From Bimastos eiseni (lineage: Eukaryota; Annelida; Clitellata; Crassiclitellata; Lumbricidae): a stretch of DNA of 64,000 nucleotides. The notes under the pieces were generated by a model. It was given only the letters and a program-made list of their open reading frames with translations. It was not told where the DNA came from and did no database searches. Every line of letters begins with the position of its first letter. Position 1 is the first letter of the stretch. Location of the stretch: positions 38,798,403 to 38,862,402 of the forward strand of contig OY365806.1 of assembly GCA_959347315.1 (NCBI GenBank), given 5' to 3'. This document shows, one piece after another, positions 55,191-64,000 of this stretch. Both the position numbers and the translations under genes were made by a program.

Positions 55191-57412
55191 ACGTATGCAT
55201 GCGTGCATGAATGTGTCAATGTAGACTATGCATAGACTACATGGCTACGCACAAACCATGAACAAGACGGCATATAATGATAGCGCGTGTCACTCTATGT
55301 CTTAACAACATAAGATAAATGCGTGTCACTAACTGCATTTAGTATTTGTTTGTCTAACAAGAGAATGAGAAATTCATTAATTAACTGACTTGTTCTTTCG
55401 CAGAATGACTGATTTGTTGGATAGATTATTAAATTGACACCAATGAAGCAACACAATTAAATATTATTGTCCCGCTTTGTATTTGGTGTGAAACGATAAT
55501 TAGGCCTAGTTGCTTATTTTTTGTTTTAACAGAAGTTAGATTGATGAATAATAATTCGTCCTTAAGTAGAAATTGGTTTGACATAAAATATATTTTGCCT
55601 AATAGAAGCTAAAAAATAACTTTTCATCATCCGTTCATACTATATTTGTAATCATGCTGTGGATTGTTAAGTGTAAATATATATTAAATATCATCTTCAT
55701 CGTCGTCGTCGTCGTCTTCATCGTCTTCGTTATTGTCATCCAGCATCATCGTCATCCATCATCGTCATCATCATCATCAAGTGGAATTGGTGAAAATTAC
55801 ACATAGCATGTTTGCGGTTTCACACATATTCAACCTTTACATAGAGAGGGGCAATTGTCCGAAGCAAATGTCCTACTCAAAATGGGGGGCGGGCAGTTGT
55901 CCGGGAGGCAATTGGTCGTGGAGGCAATTGTCCAGAGGGGCAAATATCCTACACTCGTTGGCGACGGTGGGGTTTGTTACCTCAAAATAATACGCCATTA
56001 ACAGTTATACGGCTTGATAACAATCAGTTGCCATGACTACCTTAGCAAATATTTTAAGAATCGAAAAGTGTTCGCGTTAAAGCCTTTGCAGAAAAAGAGA
56101 CCTTCCAAATCAAGCTAAGTTAAACATTTGTAGAGGCATACTGATTTCTAGAATAAACACGACAGTGTTCTAATTCGATGAATCTACACCTCAGACCACA
56201 ATTCAGTTTAGACGTGCGATTTGGATATGATGTTCTCCAAATTGCGTCTAGCTGAAGACTTCATTCGTCTCAACAAGACGTCGATTTCCAAACTGTAGAA
56301 AACCTGAATGCAAACCGCTTTTTATAGCAGTTGAGACCAACCAAATCATTCAGTCGATTAATAGTTGGATATCGTGAAATATCGATTTTCACGCATTGGA
56401 AAATCTCGCCGTGGAATTCACGACCAATACCATTATCGGGTTGTTAGGTTAGCAACTGCGTGGATTAAAACACCCGTAAGCCTGCTGCACTCGAATCAAG
56501 AATCTATTCCGTCGTGCAAATTTAGAGGATATAACTGGTAAGAATTAAAAAATTCATAGTCTTGCATCATAAAGGTGTCAACTACTTATAATAGGCCTAC
56601 CTTGCACAAAGAAGGCATGATAATATTGAATTCCGCTCTTCGGTTAAGGAACACGTAAACATTATAAGTATATTGAAAACGTGCAAAGAAAATCTCAGTT
56701 TCATGAACGTCCAGCTGACGACTAACACGACTTCAAAGCATCTGGGTTTCGTACGAAGACCACGTAACGGTAGTTAGTTAGCTACTTCAAAATCCTTGAC
56801 AACTGACACCGCAGAGCGCAACAGGCTAAAACCCTGTTGTCAGCTACCGGAAACCTAACGAAATTTATTACGCCAAAATTTTTCTGACCGTTTTTGTTCT
56901 AAGGCTAACTTAATGGAAAGGCTACACCTCTTGACCCGCTTCCAGCCAGTCATCGTCTTATGTCGGTCCCCGTGTTATATGCGAATTTTGTTTCTTGAAT
57001 TTGTGCGAGCTGAATTTGGAGATTATGCATTAACTTAACTGTGTGCAAATAGCGGACGTGTGATTCTGTTCTGCGGCGAATATCGCCAATGTCTGAATTA
57101 CTTGTTACTTTTGCTGCGCTGATTAATGCTAAGCAGCTCTTGTTAGGGATATTATGTCTGAGGTATGAGCATAGATGTTCAATAATATAGGCATAGATGC
57201 TTGATAATAGAGGCATAGAAGTTTATTTGCGTGCAGTAGGTTATTTTTAGCTGAGAAGGGCAGTGTGCATGAGGCCGGGTGCAAAAGTGCCTTGTGCAAA
57301 GCGCCGTGTGCAGAAGTATCATGTACAAAAGAAGGCCTACATAAGCGTACAGAATGCGCAGTAAGAGAAGCATATCATCGTTGTTATGGATGCATCGTTA
57401 TATAAACTTATA
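55191..57412. other. Unassigned spacer with (TCATCG)n tract
   Basis: A GTC/ATC-type trinucleotide tract lies at 55690-55785. GGGGCAATTGTCC/GGAGGCAATTG repeats at 55848-55935 are a short degenerate tandem array. Frames in 56150-56900 look like decayed retroelement but show no definitive motif. Confidence 0.4.
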
Positions 57413-57640
57413 TCAGTCAGGCAGTAAGAGAACGCATGTCATCCTTGTCATGGATGCATCGTTATACAAACTTATTACACACACGCAGTAAGAAAGGTCT
57501 GCTGGAAAGTACCTTGCAAGTTGATCTTGCAAGAGGAAGCCGGGAATAAGTTGGACGATCGATTCCTCGGGCAAGCAGATGTCAGCAGGCAGCTGTATGG
57601 TTTTACCAAGCATTAGGGAAAGTGGCGTTTGGAACTAAGT
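57413..57640 (-). pseudogene. Possible LTR-retroelement integrase scrap
   Basis: The minus frame starts with SLMLGKTIQLPADICLPEE, which resembles the LMLGRE..LP.D segment after the gypsy integrase core. The rest is uninformative. Low confidence. Confidence 0.25.
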
Positions 57641-58539
57641 GATTGGAACAATGACAACAACCGTAGGAGCGGCACGTCACAGTTCACTCACCGAGTTCAT
57701 AGAATTCAAAACGTTGCTGCCGTGCTCGACCTTTAACGCTGCTCTGTGCTTCGCGACCTCATCCACCAGGAATTCCCGAGCTTACCGCTTTGTTAGAGAC
57801 CGGACAAACCTGCGTAAGTTATGTTTCAAATCTTCCAACTCACAGAACTGGAAGGCCATTCCGCTTGAAAAATTCACTTTCCATTAATCCTTATAGGCTC
57901 CACACGTCTTACAAGTACGTTAAAAAACAAGTTGCGTGCCTTTCTAATAAATGAAATGTCTCGATGATCTCTACAAAGATCAATCTAGTACAGAGAAGAG
58001 TTTTTCTCACGTTCGTCTCTTGTCCCCCACTCTGCTCCCATGCACACATCCGCTTCACAGCTGAGCTAGATAACTATTTAAGAATTATGTATGGTTTCTG
58101 GGAGTTGTTTGCTTACGTTTATCGGTTCACAGCTTTTTAATTGTTCGATTCTCCTAATCCGCCTAGAATATAAATAAAATTATTGGGCGGTTATTTTGCC
58201 CTATGGTATTTCTGCCACTCAGGTGTTCCTTCTAGCGCGATTTTGATCCCGTCTGGCGCTCCCTTTGTAGCCAACAGTTTTACTATCTATATTCTTTGCG
58301 CATTTATTGCACTGCTTTATGGCTACAAATATACAAGATTCAGTGATTGACTGAAATTTGCAAAAACTCTGAGTCATTCCTTTCAAATCAAATTGTTCAC
58401 CTTTCGTTAAAAAGCGGTCAACAGAGAAGCAAACTCTTCTCAATGCGCAAAAACACTTTCGGTAATACTCAAAAGCATGTAACAAAGCTTTAACCTGCAT
58501 CTTATTAGCAGGCTGGTAAAATTTCAGTAAGACCTCTGT
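57640..58539. other. Unassigned sequence before the 1.1-kb repeat
   Basis: A 114-codon minus ORF at 58219-58563 has several Cys but no recognised domain. Nothing else is supported. Confidence 0.35.
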
Positions 58540-59630
58540 AGCGATGTTCCTATTAAAACCCACATTTCTTATGTATTATTAACATTATAATGCAATCAAT
58601 GTTAATTAGTTAAATTAATTCAGAGTTAATTAATGCCAGCCTATAAATATAATGTAAAGGCGCTATAAGATTAAATTAAGTCCTTAGTAACAGTGTTGTT
58701 GGGGAGAACTGGTCGTTGGCAATTTGACATTCAGGAGGCAATGTTAAAAGGTCTGATTTTGGCCATCGGTTGTCTGCTGGGGACTGTACGGCGAAAATGC
58801 GTCATCCGGGCTGCGTGAGTTTGCAATAAAATGTTCAGTGTGTCTGGTGCTGAGAAAAAGTCAACACGTAATTCTCAAGTTGTGAACTCTCAAAGAAGTT
58901 TTAGGAGTTCGGACAATTATTTGACCCTGGTTCGTCTAGAACTGCTGAGGGGTGCGAATGGTGTAGTGGCGAACAGTACTGTGATCGTCGAGTAATGATG
59001 GATGTATTCTCCGTGTGTAATCAGGAGTTATTTCATTCTCGAACTATCGGTCATGTGCGGTGGAATGCAGAAACTCTTTTCACGTTAATATAGTTGGACT
59101 GAGAAACTAATATCAGCATCTATAGTGTGTCTCTTCTGACATACTTGTCAACGGAATCGAGGCTACGCAAGTATCAGAATAAGTTCGATTCATCATTCGG
59201 ACGTGACGAGTGCGAGTGGAGGACGGCACAGAAGCATTTGAGGTGAAGAGGCTAGAGGCAACAATCATCCGAGAAGAAGCAATCGACAGAATTTATACAA
59301 AGAAAGAATCCAAATGAACACTACAGAAATCCACTGCAGATCTGCTCCATTCCCGTGGGAGGTAGATATCTGACCTAAGAAGCGCTATTAGCTAATCTAG
59401 GCTGGCTAGGTAGTCATAAGTTAGATTAGTTCATAATCAATTTACATCTTAGAATTCTATTTAAATATTTAGCTGATTTTGACTGTTTTTGCAATATAAT
59501 TGACGATGAAAGTTTGCAGTAGTTATTGATTAATTAATACTCAATTGAACTCATGAATATGAATATGAAGAGGCGTAATGGCCAAACCAAGGCAGAGTAT
59601 GTTGAAATGTGTATATGCATCGTTACAACC
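58540..59630. repeat. 1.1-kb dispersed repeat, copy 2 (inverted relative to 32291-33391)
   Basis: The reverse complement matches copy 1 along its whole length, including CCAGTTCTCCCCAACAACAC and GTGTCTCTTCTGACATACTT. The ends TGTAGCGATG and CATCGTTACA are short inverted repeats. Confidence 0.75.
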
Positions 59631-59668
59631 TCCACCTTATGAGCTCTCGGCTGAATTGAATTCATGGC

Positions 59669-60130
59669 TCAAAAACCATATTGAGTATTTACAAGACACG
59701 TTTTCTTGATTTTCAGCTCCAAATGAGCAACATTGAATCTTTGAAGCCACTCTTGCAACTTTGTAATATGGCTATCCAAAACCTCATAACAAATCAAAAT
59801 ATCATCTAAGAAACCTCGCCAAAGGATTTTAATCATTTGAAACAATGTCCTCGCCAAACTTACTTTATCAAGTAGCCTAGCGTATCAATTCTCGGCATCG
59901 GAAAAAATTAATGCGGCGCACACATGTTTTCAATATTGGCATAAGTATGATCCACATGTGTATTTTAATCATTTTAAAGTTCACCCCCTAGTCAGCTGAT
60001 ATCAGACGGCTCAGAGAATCCAGTTGTCATTGTAGATTGACTTTTTACTCGTTGACCTAGCCCCTGCACTCAAGTGTACGATAATCAACAGCATACATGT
60101 AATTTAATGACATTTTTGATTGGCAAGGCC
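59669..60130 (-). pseudogene. Decayed LTR-retroelement reverse transcriptase fragment
   Basis: Minus strand near 60110 reads YAVDYRTLE, and 59857-59669 reads RGFLDDILICYE (a YxDD-like box with Phe) then LQEWLQRFNVAHLELKIKK. Both spacing and order fit a gypsy RT, but it is heavily mutated and different from the gypsy at 37-45 kb. Confidence 0.5.
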
Positions 60131-60694
60131 TTGCGGTTTTGCTGATCATTATTAGCCTACATAATAATTATGTTAGAGACCGAGAATGTTAGCAACCATG
60201 CGTGGAGTGTGTTGCGGAGAACAAGATATCGCCACATTCTTCAGACCTAAGATTAAAACAGTTGCGGATGTCTCGAATGGCAGATCTATACGTAGACTAA
60301 ACTCAAGATGAGGCAATTCGGTAGCACGGTTTACGAATCGATTCACTATGTGTCAGAAAAGACATACCTATATCAACTTAAGAGACATGTACAGCACAAG
60401 AGTTTATTTGTCTAAAAAATAGACGTTCGGTGATTTTGGGGAACTTATAAATATTTGAACCCAACATAACAGGCTACATTCTTAATATGTAAGCCAATAG
60501 GCCTTCGTTTATTCGTGTATACTTATTTTGTACGTCATAAGAAGTATTCAATAATTGTTGTTACATTGTGCGTCTCTAAGATATATATTTCAACTATATT
60601 GAAGAAGTTATATTATAACTAAAGCGTAGTCTTTAACGTATCAGCCGATGCTCGTTTAGCCAGGCATATTATCTCCAAAAAAGACGAAACATTG

Positions 60695-60785
60695 ACAATG
60701 ACGTGACATGTTGTACGGCGCCCTTGTAGTGGTTAGGGCCGCGGTTACGGCGCCTTATAAATCGGCGTTGTTATTATTATTAGTC
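60695..60785 (+). repeat. Possible tRNA-derived SINE head
   Basis: GGCGCCCTTGTAGTGGTTAGGGCCGCGG resembles the box A region of a tRNA-related SINE, followed by TAT/TTA trinucleotides. No convincing box B was found. Confidence 0.3.
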
Positions 60786-61309
60786 TGGCTTCTTTTCTGC
60801 GACCATAATTATAAGCTCGCTTTTCATGAGGTCGTTGATGTGAATAATTCATGTTGCTCCGATACATATGCATGCATCTGGTCAATGTCACTCAATGTGG
60901 ACACACCTAGCACTCTCAGTTTCGACAAAGTCGGGTATCCAATTGCCCCACCCCTTGTTGGGCTCTTCGGCCCTTCGTGGCCCTCTGATGGAAAAACCTA
61001 GATCAGCCACTGAATACAGCCTTGGTTCAACGCTGTCATTGCTGAGGCCAGGCGTCGTAGAAGCCAACTCGAAAGTTGATGGCGCCACTCTCGTTTTCCT
61101 TCTGACCAGGTTCACTTTAAAAGGCAGTGTAAGCTTGTGCGCATGCTTGTTTCAAGAGCCAAATCTGAATATTAAACAAATATAATTACGGAGCGTTCTG
61201 ATTCACACAGAGCCATGTGTATTGAATAAATTACTTCATCGTGGAAAGTCACTTTCCGCAACTTCTACTTGAATTGATCCTAATCTGCTTGCTAGCAAAA
61301 TCCTGTCCT

Positions 61310-61480
61310 TCTTGTCGATAAGATCCCTGGTATGAAATTCAAATTGGTCTTGGTCTCGGACCATCGGTCTCGATCTTGGTCTTAGTCTCGGACCACCCGA
61401 TCTCGGTTTTGGTCTTGGTCTAGGAGCTCTTGGTCCTGGTCTCGGTATCCAGGTTTTTTCTCGTGTCCAACACTGTATAA
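61310..61480. repeat. GGTCTCGG-rich dispersed repeat
   Basis: GGTCTTGGTCTCGGACC units alternate over ~110 bp. It is the inverse orientation of the GAGACC-rich repeat at 16481-16905. Confidence 0.55.
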
Positions 61481-61711
61481 TGACTGTCATCTACAAGAGT
61501 CGGAGACTCAGAGTCTTGTGTATAAACGGAAAGGGGATATGTCCAGGGTGAAAAATCATCAGTTATCGACCGTCTTGTGGAATTTCTGACTATACAAACA
61601 TGGTTCTTTGCTTGATGAAAATAACGCAAAGAGAAAGGAGATGTGTCACCAACGAATGTGGCGACATGAGACGCTTTAAAGCTTGAGATGCAAGACAAGT
61701 CTCCCAGGGAT

Positions 61712-61795
61712 GAATCTGCACACACACATGCACGCACGCACACGCATACAAGCGCACGCACACACTCACACCCAGACACATGCACACTGGTATTT
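61712..61795. repeat. (CA)n-rich microsatellite
   Basis: Imperfect CACACG/CACACA repeats. Confidence 0.85.
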
Positions 61796-62012
61796 CTTTC
61801 GTGAAGTATGAGGTGACACAAAAGTTCGTTCACCGTTTTCAAAATGCGTTTTCTCAGTAAGGGCTTGATATTTTTCTATGTTATTTTGTCAGTGCATGTC
61901 TTGATTTGTCCTTCCTCATTACTACGGATCGGAAACCAGAGCAGGACGTCATTTTCTTTCATTTCACTCTGTCCCGCGCACTCCTCATGCAATCCGCTCT
62001 CGGTAGTCTCAT

Positions 62013-64000
62013 CCACTACTCGATGTCATCCATCCACCGTCTTCTAGGTCTACCCCGTGCTCTTTTACCATCCTCGTAACCCTGTAGTATGAAGGCTGGC
62101 ACAGCGTCCGCTCTAACAATATGTCCGAAATAGTTCAACATCCTTCCTTTCACCACCTTCAATAATCTATGGTTCGGTTGTACTTTCTGCAGTATGGACT
62201 CATTTGTTCTGTGCTCCCTCCAGTTGACTTTCAACATCTTTCTGTATGTCATCATTTCGAGAACTGTTATTCTTCTTCTGTCCTGCGCCTTCAGTGTCCA
62301 TGTCTCGCACCCATACATAGCCACCGACCACACCATCGTCCTCATAGCTCTTGCCTTCAACCAAGTACCATCGTCCTCATAGCTCTTGCCTTCAACCAAG
62401 TACCAATTAATTTGTCCCTCCATATGACAACAAGCGATTCCACAGCCGCTCTCGGCATTCCTAGTCTGGCTCTTATCTCTCCACTTCCATCCTCTGTTTC
62501 CTCCAGCAAGGCTTCCAAGTACTGGAAAGATACCACCTACTCCAAGAGTTCGCCGTTACATGTGATCTTCATAATCGCATGGGCTCTACTCGCTCTCATC
62601 TCCTTCGTTTTTTGGGTGTTTATTTCCAGTCCAGATGACTTGGATATCTCGTTTATCCTATACAGCATATCGTAGGTTGTTTATTACTCGTCCGCTTATT
62701 GATATGCCGATCCGTTTAAGTTCATCTGCAGATTCCGTCATCACCTCCTCTGAATAGCAGTTCAACGACAGTGGCGACACCAAGCATCCCTGTCTTACCC
62801 CCTGCCCTGCCCTGAACCATTCTGTTGTTTCTTTTTATACTTGAACTGCAGTCTGCTGTTTCTTGTACAGGCTCTTGAGTACTTTCACCGTCTGTTTATC
62901 CATCCACATTTCTTCCATCACTCTCCAGAGCTTCCCGTGTTTGACTGAGTCAAAAGTTTTTTTATAGTCTAAACGCTGTGTATAGGGGCATTTTAAATTC
63001 TGATGCCTTCTCAATGATGATACGTAGGTTGAATATCTGATCTCTTGTCCCCACTCCTCTTCTGAAACCCATTTGTACATCTGCCAGCTCCTCTTCCGCC
63101 GTCTTCTGCATCCTGCCAAGTAATATCCTCAACAATATCTTACTTGCATGACTGATCAAAGCAATGATTCTATGTTCTTCACACTTTTTCCTGCCTTTGA
63201 CTTTTGGTAGCGTGACAAAAATCGATCTTGTCCAATCTTATGGCCACCCTTCCTTTTCCAATATCATACTGCATTGCCTACAAAGACTGCTGTAATCGCC
63301 TCGCTGTCCAAGATTTCATAGTTCCGCTGGTAGTTCCTCACATCCCGTGGCTTTACCTTTCGGAAGTCTTTTGAATGCATCTCTAACCTCATCTAAAGCA
63401 TTGGCGTTGGTATTTGCATCCCTCCTTTGCCTTCATTTTCACTTTTATCTCTGCCATCCTCTACATCACCCTCTACATCCCTCTGCCCACCTGCGTCCTC
63501 ATCTCTGTACAGCTCTTCTGTGTACCGTTTCCATCTCACCTTTATGCCTTCCATATCCGACAATAGCCTTCTTTCTTCATCCTGTATATTCCTCTGTTTA
63601 GGTAACGTATTTTGCCTATATTTCTTTATCACATCATAAGCTTTTTTGTCTTCCCCTTTTCATCCTTTCCTCAATGTCTTCACATTGTTGCCTCATCCAT
63701 TCTTTTTTTTCAAGTCTTATCTGTCTTTGCACGTTACTTTTGGCCTCTGTGTATGCTTTAAGACCTTCTTTACCTCTCTCCTTGTTTTGCTTCAGCGCTC
63801 TTCTTCTCTCTAACAGACATAAGATTTTGGTTGATATCCACGGTTTATGCTTGCTCTTTCTCATTCCTCGGCCAGATTTGCGCTGCTTCCTTGGTCTTCC
63901 ACTTGATATCCTCCCACATTTCCTATGGAGTCCTCTCTTCTTCACATGCCAACAACGTCGTGAATCGGTTTTCTACCTCCATTCTAAACTCTTCTTGTAT
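62013..64000 (-). pseudogene. Non-LTR retrotransposon ORF2 (EN-RT linker to C-terminus), decayed, truncated by window end
   Basis: Reading leftward from 64000: a Lys/Arg-rich pre-RT region (KHKPWISTKILCLLERRRAL), LPKQRNIQDEERRLLSDMEG, and the RT fingers (KILLRILLGRMQKTAEEELADVQMGFRRGVGTRDQIFNLR; shown here as two adjoining parts). Then come DYKKTFDSVKHGKLW, a damaged YADD region near 62680, and the C-terminal block YGCETWTLKAQDRRR, LNYFGHIVRADAV and RARGRPRRRWMDDIE. The clade resembles RTE/Craft-like elements. A tandem duplication of about 33 bp (62334-62402), several frameshifts and loss of the catalytic Asp pair show that it is dead. Confidence 0.82.

Overview
The window looks like animal (invertebrate metazoan) nuclear DNA. 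Genes have small exons split by multi-kb GT-AG introns, coding density is very low, microsatellites are abundant, and relics of many eukaryotic mobile-element classes are present. No prokaryotic features (operons, ribosome binding sites, CRISPR) are seen. The 8-base palindrome TAGGCCTA occurs at least 14 times in the host-like sequence, far above the roughly one expected. From general familiarity I associate this with ambulacrarian deuterostomes, but that taxonomic guess is inference only.

Layout. (1) 1-2.9 kb: the right-hand part of a Polinton/adintovirus-like dsDNA element (E1), with a packaging ATPase (frameshifted), an intact zinc-ribbon/phospholipase-A2-like protein, a retroviral-type integrase with chromodomain (one premature stop), and an intact small basic-region/leucine-zipper-like protein behind a perfect CRE palindrome. 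(2) 5.5-35.3 kb: one host gene, a six-exon class A (rhodopsin-like) peptide-type GPCR of 504 aa. Its introns hold LINE tails, MITEs, an internally deleted Tc1/mariner element and simple repeats. All exons are open and the phases join exactly, but intron 1 begins TTAAGT instead of GTAAGT. (3) 35.7-37.1 kb: an apparently complete DD37D mariner/maT-type transposon with perfect 26-bp terminal inverted repeats and an intact transposase. (4) 37.3-45.2 kb: a decayed Ty3/gypsy retrotransposon (minus strand) whose pol carries an internal inverted block and a BED-finger hAT transposon. (5) 45.4-46.1 kb: a LINE tail. (6) 47.9-55.2 kb: a second Polinton/adintovirus-like relic (E2: ATPase, core protein, penton, minor capsid, hexon-type capsid, PolB N-terminus, basic-zipper protein). 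It is cut by a 498-bp gypsy fragment matching the local gypsy element in inverted orientation, and flanked on both sides by the same satellite-like repeat plus GATA/GATG arrays. (7) 55-64 kb: gypsy fragments, an inverted second copy of the 1.1-kb repeat at 32.3 kb, and a decayed LINE reaching the window end.

How the pieces fit. E1 and E2 are overlapping partial copies of one gene plan. Reverse-complemented E2 gives terminal zipper gene, PolB, then capsid genes and ATPase in the opposite direction; E1 continues with ATPase, PLA2, integrase and a terminal zipper gene. The composite suggests a virus-like element with an outward-facing zipper gene at each end, possibly inside the terminal repeats. 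This is the most interesting system in the window. E1 and E2 share no long identity that I could see, so they are different lineages or old copies. Everything except the GPCR, the maT transposase and two E1 ORFs is visibly broken.
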